NCBI GenBank assembly: GCA_964432595.1
Contig: CAYSOF010000019.1
Span: 62,001 to 126,000, forward strand
Length of the DNA: 64,000 bases
Direction: 5' to 3'
Origin: DASYLJ01 sp964432595
GTDB taxonomy: Bacteria > Desulfobacterota > Binatia > DP-6
Each line of letters starts with the position of its first letter. The first letter of the stretch is position 1. The notes under the pieces were generated by a model. That model ran no database searches and had not been told where the DNA came from. It was given only the letters and a program-made list of their open reading frames with translations. Below are positions 1-7,249 of the stretch, piece by piece. The translations under genes were made by a program, and so were the position numbers.

Positions 1-925
1 AGCCGCCCGCGATGCCGTGCACCTCGAGCGTCGGCCGGAACCAGAGGCGCTGCATGACGTCGAGCGCGTCGTCGCTCCGCAGCGAGCGGAACCCGTGGTC
101 GCGCTTGAACGCCGCCACGCTGAAGCCGCACTGCGCGAGATCCGCCAGCTCGCGACGCGTCGGGCGCACGGCGTCGTCGTAGAAGCCGGGAATCGTGACG
201 CGGCCCGTGCGGGCGTCGAGCATCTTCGCCACCAGCGCCGCGAGCTCGGCGACGGGATTGCGCGCGGCGCCGCCCGTCGTGCCCGAGTGCTGATCGGTCG
301 CGCCCGTGCGCAACGTCAGCCGGAATCCCTGGAGCCCGCGCAGTCCGGCGGGACACGCGGGCCGTTTGCGGGACACCCAGATGGTGTCCGAGACGACGAC
401 GGCGTCGGTGGCGAAGGCGTTCCGGTGGGCGCGCAGCGTCGCCTCGAAGTGCGGCGACCCGATCTCCTCCTCGAGCTCCCACAGGAAGGCGACGTTGGCG
501 CGCACGCCGGCGTCGAGCGCGTGCGTCGCACCGAACAGCGCGGCCAGCGCCGGCCCCTTGTCGTCGGTGGTGCCGCGCCCGAAGTAGCGGTCGCCGCGCC
601 GGGTGAACGCGAAGGGCTCCGTCGTCCAGTCCGGGCCGTCGGCGGGCTGGACGTCGAGATGGTTGTAGACGGTGACGGTCGGCAGCCCGTCGCCACGATG
701 GAACCGCCCGTGCACGAGCGGATGCCCGCCGGTGTCGACGACCGTCGCGGTGGCGCCGCGGGCGCGGAGCAGTGCGGCCGCGTGCTCGGCCGTCCGGCGC
801 ACGTCGCGCGCGCGGGCGGGGTCGACCGAGACGCTCGGCATCTCGACCAGCGTCGCCAGCTCGCGCTCGTAGTCGGTACGGGCCGATCCGGCCCAGGCAT
901 CGAGGGCGGCACGGGTGAAGGGCAT
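1..925 (-). CDS. M20-family metallopeptidase (carnosinase/dipeptidase type), C-terminus outside window
   Basis: The frame reads from an ATG at 925 leftwards for 308 codons without a stop and leaves the window, so only the N-terminal two thirds is present. It begins MPFTRAALDAWAG. Family landmarks are YNHLDVQPAD (metal His and the following catalytic Asp), FGRGTTDDKGP (bridging Asp in a G-R-G-x-x-D-D-K-G context) and WELEEEIGSPHFE (catalytic Glu-Glu pair). These are the hallmarks of M20/M28-like di-zinc dipeptidases of the CNDP type. Expected role: cytoplasmic hydrolysis of dipeptides or N-acyl amino acids; substrate unknown. It is divergent from the exported protein that starts at 1006. Confidence 0.85.
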   Translation of the reverse strand, partial: MPFTRAALDAWAGSARTDYERELATLVEMPSVSVDPARARDVRRTAEHAAALLRARGATATVVDTGGHPLVHGRFHRGDGLPTVTVYNHLDVQPADGPDWTTEPFAFTRRGDRYFGRGTTDDKGPALAALFGATHALDAGVRANVAFLWELEEEIGSPHFEATLRAHRNAFATDAVVVSDTIWVSRKRPACPAGLRGLQGFRLTLRTGATDQHSGTTGGAARNPVAELAALVAKMLDARTGRVTIPGFYDDAVRPTRRELADLAQCGFSVAAFKRDHGFRSLRSDDALDVMQRLWFRPTLEVHGIAGG

Positions 926-1005
926 GGACGGCGGTGCTAGCGACGGCGCCCCGCCCCGTCAACGTGACGTGTGGACATCCGGGCGCATCCGCGGCACGAG
1001 AGGGC

Positions 1006-1791
1006 ATGACTCGGACGGTGGCCGCGCTGCTGGTCGCCCTGGCCGGCGCCGCCGGTGCGACGGCGCCGGTGCCGCCGCCGATCACCCTGCGGTACGACGT
1101 CCGCTACGGGCCGCTCACGATCATGTCGTTCGATACGACGGTCGACGTCGCGGACAGGACGTACCGCAGCACCACGCGCATGCAAACGGAGGGGGTCGTC
1201 GAGCTCGTCTACCCGTGGAAGGCCGAGGCCGTCTCCGACGGCGTTCGCGACGGCACGACGCTCACGCCGAAACGGCACACCTCCGACGGCATGTACCGCG
1301 GCACGCATCGTCGCGTCCGCATCGACTACGCGGACGACGGTGCCGTGGTGAGCACCATCGAGCCGCCGCCGGAAGAGGACGCGCGCGACCGCGTTCCCGC
1401 CGACCTGCAACGCGCCACGATGGACCCGCTGACCGCGAGCCTCGCGGCGGCGGGCCGCCAGCCGTGCGGCGGCACGCTGCCGGTGTTCGACGGCCGCCGG
1501 CGCTACGACATGCGGCTCGAGGACAAGGGACCGGCCGAGGTCGAGCCCGCCCGCCGCGGCATCTATGCCGGGCCCGCGCGCCGATGTCGTGCGACCATCA
1601 TCCCCTACTCCGGCTTCTGGCGCTCGGAACCGACCGAGAGCGAGGCGCCGACGACGCTCGATTACTTCATCGCGACGCCGCGGCCGGACGTCGGCCCGTT
1701 GCCGGTCTACCTGGAGCTGGCCGGGGCGCGCGGCACGCTGCGCATCCACCTGACCGCGGTCGAACGCGTCGCCGACCCCGTCAGGGAGTAG
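1006..1791 (+). CDS. Exported DUF3108-like protein
   Basis: The protein has 261 residues. The chosen ATG at 1006 opens a clear signal peptide (MTRTVAALLVALAGAAGATA); upstream in-frame codons read as non-coding. The mature part starts ITLRYDVRYGPLTIMSFDTTV and continues with TTRMQTEGVVELVYPWKAEAVSDG, the pattern of DUF3108 periplasmic beta-rich proteins, where a YDV-x-GPL strand is followed by repeated antiparallel strands. The function of that family is unknown; it is often linked to the cell envelope. The last 11 bases overlap the end of the convergent kinase gene. An AGAGGG stretch just upstream is a weak ribosome site. Confidence 0.7.
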   Translation: MTRTVAALLVALAGAAGATAPVPPPITLRYDVRYGPLTIMSFDTTVDVADRTYRSTTRMQTEGVVELVYPWKAEAVSDGVRDGTTLTPKRHTSDGMYRGTHRRVRIDYADDGAVVSTIEPPPEEDARDRVPADLQRATMDPLTASLAAAGRQPCGGTLPVFDGRRRYDMRLEDKGPAEVEPARRGIYAGPARRCRATIIPYSGFWRSEPTESEAPTTLDYFIATPRPDVGPLPVYLELAGARGTLRIHLTAVERVADPVRE

Positions 1792-2875
1792 CGACCCGCA
1801 GCGGAATCGTCACGCGGAAGACACTGCCCGAGCCCGCCGCGCTGGACAGCGCCACCGTGCCGCCCATCATCTCCACCAACCGCTGCGCGACCGTGAGCCC
1901 GACGCCCATGCCGCCGTACGGCCGCGTGAACGACGGATCGCCCTGCCAGAACGCGTCGAAGACGCGCGCATGATTCGCCGGCTCGATGCCCGCACCCGTG
2001 TCGCGAACGTCGACGTGCAGGAGGAGCTGGTCGTCCCGCACGTCGCCGACGCGGATGGCCAGCTCGACGTGCCCGGTGGTCGTGAACTTCACCGCGTTGT
2101 CGAGCAGGTGATCGAGCACGCGGCGCAGCGCGCGCTCGTCGGCCATCACTTCAGCCGGCAGGTCCGCCGGACGCTCCAGGCGGAACGTCAGCCCGCGTCG
2201 GCGCACCTCCGGCTCGACGTGCTCCGCCGCCTCTGCGACGAGGCGTCCCAGGTCGACCGGCGTCACGAACAGGCTCAGGTCTCCCGACTCGAACGCCGTC
2301 AGGTCGAGCAGGTCGTTCACCAGCCCGGACAGACGCCTCGCATTCCGTCGCGCATGCGCGGTCAGCTCCGACAGCTGCACCTCGTCGGGATCCTCGGCGA
2401 GGAGGTCCAGGTAGCCGACGACGCCCGACAGCGAGGTGCGCATCTCGTGGCAGACGCGCGCGAGGACCCGCGATGCGGCGGGCGGGACGGAGGACCGGAG
2501 CTTCGACACCACGTCCGCGCCCAACAACAGCTCCAGCCCCATCCCGCCCGCCGCCCCCGCATCCGGAAGGCGCACACACCCATCCGCCCCCGCCTCGATC
2601 GCCTCCCGCAGCTCGTCCGCCGTGCTCGCCAGGACGTAGACCGGCGTGCGATCGCCGCCGTCCTGCGCGCGAATCTCCCGACAGAGCTCGCGCCCAGCAT
2701 GATCGACGCCCACCACGAACGCCGGCTGGTCGTGCAGTCGGCGGAGCGCCTCCGCCGCGGTCGCCACTCGTCGTGCCGTTCGCCCCTGCGCGACGATTGC
2801 CGCGCAGATGCGCTCGGCCCATTCGTCGTCGTCCGACAACACGATAGCGGTTGTCGTCTGGTCACCGTCAGCCAC
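1781..2875 (-). CDS. Histidine kinase with N-terminal receiver-like domain
   Basis: The protein has 364 residues from a GTG at 2875. Residues about 8-120 resemble a response-regulator receiver: acidic cluster DDD at 15-17 and a candidate phospho-acceptor Asp58 in VVGVDHAG. The canonical C-terminal Lys-Pro is replaced by RLP around 102-104, so phosphorylation is doubtful. A HisKA domain follows with His143 in VCHEMRTSLSGVVGYL, then an HATPase_c domain with the N box (DNAVKF), G1 (DTGAGIEP), F box (FDAFWQGD) and G2 (GGMGVGLTVAQRLVEMMGG). No membrane helix is seen, so it is a soluble kinase. It probably acts with the neighbouring LuxR regulators or chemoreceptors; that link is inferred from proximity only. 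Confidence 0.85.
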   Translation of the reverse strand: MADGDQTTTAIVLSDDDEWAERICAAIVAQGRTARRVATAAEALRRLHDQPAFVVGVDHAGRELCREIRAQDGGDRTPVYVLASTADELREAIEAGADGCVRLPDAGAAGGMGLELLLGADVVSKLRSSVPPAASRVLARVCHEMRTSLSGVVGYLDLLAEDPDEVQLSELTAHARRNARRLSGLVNDLLDLTAFESGDLSLFVTPVDLGRLVAEAAEHVEPEVRRRGLTFRLERPADLPAEVMADERALRRVLDHLLDNAVKFTTTGHVELAIRVGDVRDDQLLLHVDVRDTGAGIEPANHARVFDAFWQGDPSFTRPYGGMGVGLTVAQRLVEMMGGTVALSSAAGSGSVFRVTIPLRVATP

Positions 2876-2915
2876 GACTAACTCTGTCGGGTACCCCTGG
2901 TGGCGCCTTGAATGA

Positions 2916-2933
2916 CTAGGACCGGCGTCCTAG
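2916..2933. promoter_or_regulatory. CTAGGAC-CGGC-GTCCTAG inverted repeat upstream of the kinase
   Basis: Perfect 7-bp arms (2916-2922 and 2927-2933) with a 4-base centre, in the 285-bp divergent spacer between the kinase (starts 2875, minus) and the LuxR gene at 3161. CTAG is usually rare in high-GC genomes, so this looks like an operator or a short hairpin. Related CTAGG elements occur near 4650, 4710, 4745 and 7188. Confidence 0.45.
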
Positions 2934-3077
2934 GCAAAACGACAGATACGACAGTGCATGTTCGATTGCCGTGAATGCGATGAATCCGAACGAGGCTCGA
3001 ATCCGATGCATATCGCGCACACTCTGCGCACACACCATGCGGAGCGAGATGAAATTCTCGCTGAGCCGCAAAGTACC

Positions 3078-3107
3078 TTGACAGTATCGCGCGCTTGTCC
3101 TTACGTC
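3078..3107 (+). promoter_or_regulatory. Candidate sigma70 promoter of the LuxR gene at 3161
   Basis: TTGACA at 3078-3083, an 18-base spacer and TACGTC at 3102-3107. The resulting leader of about 47 bases contains three GCGATCGC-like repeats (3121-3150). The spacing matches other promoters in this window. Confidence 0.45.
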
Positions 3108-3160
3108 ATGAGAGGAACAGAGCGATCGCATGGGCGATCGCGTCGGCGATGAAGGTTGTG

Positions 3161-3808
3161 ATGGGTGTCGAGGGGAGTGCCAGCGCCGTGATTCGCGTGG
3201 CGGTCGTCGGTGGCGAGCGGCTGAGCCGCGAGGGATTGGTCGCAGCGCTGCAGCGCGATGCGAGCCTCCTGCCCCGCGACGCCGGGAGCGGCCCCCTGGA
3301 AACCGCCGCGCCGTCCGAGGACGAGGTCCTCGTGCTCCTCGCCACCCCGCGCGAAGCCGTCGCCCAGACGCCGGTGCTTCGCGAGCGCCGCGGGCGGCCG
3401 CCGCTGGTCCTGGTCGCCGTCTTCGAGGACCGCGCCGACATCGTGGCGTGCATCGACGCCGGCTTCCTGGCCTGCGTCTCTTCCGACGGCGGCCTCGAGC
3501 CGCTCGTCGAGGCCATTCGGAGCGCCGACGCCGGTATCGGGTATCTCTGCCCGCGGGTCGCCGACGTGATGTGTCGGCCGGCCGCCGCGCCGCTGGCATC
3601 GATCGCGCGGCCCTCGTTGTCGGAACGGGAATACGACGTGCTGCGTCTGGTCGCCCAGGGGCTGCGCAGCGCCCAGATCGCGACGCTGCGAAACCTGAGC
3701 ATCAAGACCGTCCACACGCACCGGCAGAACCTGATGGCGAAGCTCGGAGTCCGCGGCTCGGCGCAGATGGTCTTCCGGGCGATGTCGCTCGGCCTGCTCG
3801 ATCCCTGA
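3161..3808 (+). CDS. LuxR/NarL-type regulator with degenerate receiver
   Basis: The protein has 215 residues from the ATG at 3161, chosen because GAAGG lies six bases upstream; an ATG at 3149 is possible. The N-terminal about 120 residues fold like a receiver (IRVAVVGGERLSREGLVAAL), but the usual acidic pair, phospho-acceptor Asp and Lys are not conserved (VVGG instead of VDDH; VLLATP where D is expected; VSSDGG where K is expected). The C-terminus is a full GerE/LuxR helix-turn-helix: LSEREYDVLRLVAQGLRSAQIA, then LSIKTVHTHRQNLMAKLGV. It is probably a phosphorylation-independent transcription factor. It converges on a paralogue of the same design. Confidence 0.8.
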   Translation: MGVEGSASAVIRVAVVGGERLSREGLVAALQRDASLLPRDAGSGPLETAAPSEDEVLVLLATPREAVAQTPVLRERRGRPPLVLVAVFEDRADIVACIDAGFLACVSSDGGLEPLVEAIRSADAGIGYLCPRVADVMCRPAAAPLASIARPSLSEREYDVLRLVAQGLRSAQIATLRNLSIKTVHTHRQNLMAKLGVRGSAQMVFRAMSLGLLDP

Positions 3809-3816
3809 CGCCACCG

Positions 3817-4482
3817 TCAGCGCGGCGGGATCAGCCCGAGCCGGAGCGCCTCGCGGACGAGCATCGACGCGTTCCGGACGCCCAGCTTCCGCATCACGTT
3901 GGCGCGATGGGCGTGGACCGTCTTCACGCTGAGCGCCAGCGTCTCGGCGATCTGGGAATTCGTCCGTCCCTTGACGACGAGCCCGAGGACCTGCCGCTCG
4001 CGCGCCGTCAGGGCCACCGTGGGCGTCGCGGCGACGTCGGGCGCGGAGGCCTCGCTGCGCACGAGCAGGTCGGCGGAAATCGGGCAGAGATAGCCGCGGC
4101 CCTCGGACACGGCGCGGATGGCGTCGACGAGGCTCGCCGAGCGCGTCCGGGCCGCGACGCACGCTCGGGCGCCTGCGCCGATGACGGCGCTCACCTGCGC
4201 GCGATCGGCGAACGACGCGAGGACGACCACCGGCACCACCGCCCCCAGCCGCGCGATCTGCGCGAGCACCTCGCGGGACTCGACGTCGCGCCCGTCGACC
4301 GCCACCACCCCGACCTCGATCCCCGGCTCCGGCGCGGCGCGCACCAGCTCGTCGGCGCCGTCCAGCGTCCCGGCACTGACCACGAAGTCAGGCTCCTTCG
4401 AGAGCAGTGCCGCGAGGCCCTCGGAGACGGATGGAAACGGTCCGACGACGAGAATGGTGATCGATTTGCCGCGACGACTCAT
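3817..4482 (-). CDS. LuxR/NarL-type regulator with degenerate receiver (paralogue)
   Basis: The protein has 221 residues from the ATG at 4482. The N-terminal receiver-like domain (ITILVVGPFPSVSEGLAALL) lacks the acidic pair. An Asp in VVAVDGRD may stand in for the phospho-acceptor, but the Lys position is Ala (ACVAARTRS). The C-terminal HTH (LTARERQVLGLVVKGRTNSQIAETLALSVKT, split here only by quotation) is intact and ends KLGVRNASMLVREALRLGL. The region GYLCPISADLL mirrors GYLCPRVADVM of the convergent neighbour, so the two are diverged duplicates placed tail to tail with an 8-bp gap. Targets are unknown; the chemoreceptor operon is the nearest candidate. Confidence 0.8.
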   Translation of the reverse strand: MSRRGKSITILVVGPFPSVSEGLAALLSKEPDFVVSAGTLDGADELVRAAPEPGIEVGVVAVDGRDVESREVLAQIARLGAVVPVVVLASFADRAQVSAVIGAGARACVAARTRSASLVDAIRAVSEGRGYLCPISADLLVRSEASAPDVAATPTVALTARERQVLGLVVKGRTNSQIAETLALSVKTVHAHRANVMRKLGVRNASMLVREALRLGLIPPR

Positions 4483-4571
4483 GAGCGACTACGCATTCAA
4501 TCACCGTGAGTCGGGACCGACCGCATGATCGAGACGCCAACGGATACACGAGTTACGCGCGAGTAGCGAGT

Positions 4572-4595
4572 CGATTTCGCTTCGAAGCGACATCG
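4572..4595. promoter_or_regulatory. 24-bp interrupted palindrome upstream of the minus-strand LuxR gene
   Basis: A perfect 14-bp palindrome TCGCTTCGAAGCGA (4577-4590) extends on both sides as CGAT...ATCG after a single mismatch. It lies about 90 bases upstream of the ATG at 4482 and could be the operator of that regulator or of a divergent transcript. Confidence 0.4.
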
Positions 4596-4629
4596 TTTTG
4601 TCGCAACCATTCGCGGTCGACGTATGCGT

Positions 4630-4751
4630 GACACTGGATCGCTACACACCTAGCTGCAATGCTCTAGGTCCATCCCGGATTCCTGTCCGCCAGTGTCCTG
4701 TCAAGTACCTAGGGCATCCGCGGGCCGGCGCGTGCGAGATATGCCTAGGTA
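4630..4751. other. Two adjacent inverted-repeat structures with ACCTAG/CTAGGT stems
   Basis: In the 384-bp gap before the gene at 4867, an outer pair GACACTGG (4630-4637) / CCAGTGTC (4690-4697) encloses an inner pair ACCTAG (4648-4653) / CTAGGT (4664-4669). It is followed by TACCTAGG+CAT (4706-4713, 4715-4717) pairing with ATG+CCTAGGTA (4741-4751), with one bulged G. Two tandem hairpins built on the same core suggest a structured leader RNA or a multi-site operator in front of the chemoreceptor operon. The rest of 4483-4866 shows no gene. Confidence 0.4.
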
Positions 4752-4866
4752 GGGTCCGACAAGTCGCCGGATTGGTTGAGCGGGTCGTCGGCTCCGCCGC
4801 CGCGCGACGCATCGGCCTGCGTGGAGGCGCCGGCACACGGCATGGTTTCTGCTCTTCCACCGCCGC

Positions 4867-5205
4867 ATGGCCATCGATGCGAACACGCTGACGGCGCTCG
4901 CCGACGCGCTCGCCCGCGTCGACGCGCAGGTCGCCGCGGTGGGTGCACGAGGGGAGCACATCGCGGCGCAGCTGCAGGGGCTGGCGGCCCGCATGCAGTC
5001 GGCGTTCACGCTGCTCGCCTCGGCCCCGGCGGACGACGTCGAGGCCGACGCGTTGCGCGCCGAGCTCGATGCGGCGGCGCACGTCATGACGGCACTGGCG
5101 ACACGCTGCCTGCTCGACCTCGCGCGAGCCGGCCGCATTCTGGCGGAAGGGGCACAGCCGCTCGCCACCCCGCCGTCGTATCGACCTACGACCTATCACG
5201 CGTGA
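4867..5205 (+). CDS. Small all-helical protein upstream of the chemoreceptor
   Basis: The protein has 112 residues and is almost free of beta formers. Residues 1-90 show heptad spacing (LTALADALARVDAQVAAVGAR, then HIAAQLQGLAARMQSAFTLL; LRAELDAAAHVMTALATRCLLDLARAG), typical of a coiled coil or four-helix bundle. No signal peptide or membrane segment. No family recognised. It ends 34 bp before the GAF chemoreceptor and is likely co-transcribed, so it may be an accessory of that receptor. The ribosome site is weak and the start uncertain. Confidence 0.5.
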   Translation: MAIDANTLTALADALARVDAQVAAVGARGEHIAAQLQGLAARMQSAFTLLASAPADDVEADALRAELDAAAHVMTALATRCLLDLARAGRILAEGAQPLATPPSYRPTTYHA

Positions 5206-5239
5206 TGGACGGCGGCGCGACCGCCAAGGAGAGACACGG

Positions 5240-7027
5240 ATGAGCCGATTGCAGCATCGTGGACGCAGCACCGCGCGTGCGACGGTGGCGACCCTCGAAC
5301 GGTCGTCGAGCCAGTCGTCGCTGGCCGAGGCGCAGGCCAACACCAAGGCGGTGCTCGAGGTGGTGGAGGCGCTCGGCCGCGCGACGAACGCCCAGGAGGT
5401 CGTGACGTCGGCACTCGAGGCGGTGAAGTCGGCCTTCGGCTGGGCCTACGGCTCGTTCTGGGCGTACGACCCGCGGGAAAACGCCCTGCGGTTCTCGCTC
5501 GAGTCGGGCACCGTCACGGAGGAGTTCCGCCGCATCACCCAGGAAGCACGGTTCCGCGAGGGCGAGGGCCTCTCCGGCCGCGCCTGGAAGACGCGCGACC
5601 TCTTCTTCGTCCAGGACCTCGGCGAGATGCGCGACTGCTGCCGCGCCCCCGCCGCGCAGCGCGCGGGCGTCAAGTCGGGCGTCTGCTTCCCGATCATCGT
5701 GCAGGGCGAGGTCCGCGGCACGATGGACTTCTTCGCGCTCGAGACGCTGACGCTGTCCGACGAGCGCCTGGAAGTGCTGCGCAGCGTCGGCAAGCTGGTG
5801 TCGTCCGCGCTCGAGCGCCAGCAGTCGGCGGACGAGGCGGTGCGCATCAGGAACATGATGGAGAACGCGCCGATCAACGTCATCTTCGCCGACCAGGACA
5901 TGACCATCCAGTATCTGAACCCGGCGTCGAAGAAGACGCTCAAGACCATCGAGCAGTACCTCCCGGTCACCGCCGACAAGGTGCTCGGCGCGTCGATCGA
6001 CATCTTCCACAAGCATCCCGAGCACCAGCGGAAGATGCTGGCCGACCCGCGCAACCTGCCGCATCGCGCGGTCATCCAGGTGGGCCCCGAGCGGCTCGAC
6101 CTGCTCGTCAGCGCGATCCTCGACGCGAGCGGGAACTACCTGGGCCCGATGCTGACCTGGGAGGTCGTCACCGCGAAGCTCGCCGCCGAGGAGCGCGAGC
6201 GCGCGATGACCGAGCAGATGCGCACGGTGCTGTCCAAGGTGACCGAGAGCGCGCAGGCGGTTGCCGCTGCGTCCGAGGAGCTCACCGTCAGCAGCCAGCA
6301 GATGAGCACGAACGCGGACGAGACGTCGGCCCAGGCCACGGTCGTGTCCGCGGCGGCCGAGCAGGTGAGCAGCAACGTCGGCACGGTCGCCACCGCGACC
6401 GAGGAGATGACGGCGAGCATCCGCGAGATCGCGAAGAACGCGACCGACGCGGCGAAGGTCGCCACGACGGCCGTCAAGGTCGCCGAGGAGACCAACGGGA
6501 AGGTCGCCGCGCTCAGCGAGAGCAGCGCCGAGATCGGCAAGGTCATCAAGGTGATCACGTCGATCGCCCAGCAGACGAACCTGCTGGCGCTGAACGCCAC
6601 CATCGAGGCGGCGCGCGCCGGCGAGGCGGGCAAGGGCTTCGCGGTCGTCGCGAACGAGGTGAAGGAGCTCGCCAAGGAGACCGCCAAGGCGACCGAGGAG
6701 ATCGGCCAGAAGATCGAGGCCATCCAGACGGACACCCGCGGCGCCATCGACGCCATCGCGCAGATCGGCACCATCATCAACCAGATCAACGACATCCAGA
6801 ACACGATCGCCAGCGCCGTCGAAGAGCAGACCGCCACGACGAACGAGATCGGCCGCAACGTCGCCCAGGCGGCGAAGGGCAGCGCCGAGATCGCGCAGAA
6901 CATCACGGGCGTCGCGCAGGCCGCGCAGAACACGACGTCCGGCGCGAACGACACGCTCAAGGCGGCAGGCGAGCTGGCGCGGATGGGCGCCGAGCTGCAG
7001 AGCATCGTCGCGGAAGTGAAGCAGTAG
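5240..7027 (+). CDS. Soluble methyl-accepting chemotaxis protein, GAF-PAS-MCP
   Basis: The protein has 595 residues and no transmembrane segment, so it is a cytoplasmic receptor. Residues about 45-195 form a GAF sensor (AFGWAYGSFWAYDPRENALRF, DLGEMRDCCRAPAAQRAGVKS and GVCFPI, with a conserved Cys-Cys). Residues about 205-315 form a PAS domain (MENAPINVIFADQDMTIQYLN). Residues about 330-595 form the signalling coiled coil, with the invariant hairpin tip IAQQTNLLALNATIEAARAG followed by EAGKGFAVVANEVKELA near 442-478, the CheA/CheW contact. No C-terminal CheR-tethering pentapeptide. No che genes lie in the window, so it must signal to a kinase array encoded elsewhere. Start ATG 5240; paralogue at 7250. 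Confidence 0.9.
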   Translation: MSRLQHRGRSTARATVATLERSSSQSSLAEAQANTKAVLEVVEALGRATNAQEVVTSALEAVKSAFGWAYGSFWAYDPRENALRFSLESGTVTEEFRRITQEARFREGEGLSGRAWKTRDLFFVQDLGEMRDCCRAPAAQRAGVKSGVCFPIIVQGEVRGTMDFFALETLTLSDERLEVLRSVGKLVSSALERQQSADEAVRIRNMMENAPINVIFADQDMTIQYLNPASKKTLKTIEQYLPVTADKVLGASIDIFHKHPEHQRKMLADPRNLPHRAVIQVGPERLDLLVSAILDASGNYLGPMLTWEVVTAKLAAEERERAMTEQMRTVLSKVTESAQAVAAASEELTVSSQQMSTNADETSAQATVVSAAAEQVSSNVGTVATATEEMTASIREIAKNATDAAKVATTAVKVAEETNGKVAALSESSAEIGKVIKVITSIAQQTNLLALNATIEAARAGEAGKGFAVVANEVKELAKETAKATEEIGQKIEAIQTDTRGAIDAIAQIGTIINQINDIQNTIASAVEEQTATTNEIGRNVAQAAKGSAEIAQNITGVAQAAQNTTSGANDTLKAAGELARMGAELQSIVAEVKQ

Positions 7028-7186
7028 ACTCGATATCGCATCGCGGGCGCGGGGACGCATCGGAATCGAATGCGCCACCGCGCCACCAAATTGCCGGACG
7101 ACGCCTCCGGCGACGACGCGCTGACGAGGCGAGCGACGGGGGATCGCTCGCCTCGTCCGCCGTGTGTCACCGACCCGGCAGGATTC

Positions 7187-7192
7187 CCTAGG
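7187..7192. promoter_or_regulatory. CCTAGG element upstream of the second chemoreceptor
   Basis: CCTAGG in the context TTCCCTAGGCGTC, 58 bases before the likely start of the second receptor. The same hexamer occurs at 2929, 4708 and 4744 in front of other sensory genes. Confidence 0.3.
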
Positions 7193-7249
7193 CGTCATGC
7201 GGCGCGTCTTCACTATCGCGTGAGCCATCGACACGGAATTCAACATCCG

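Noticed and set aside
2993..3010. GGCTCGAATCC resembling a tRNA T-arm
   Set aside because: No matching acceptor, D or anticodon stems around it.
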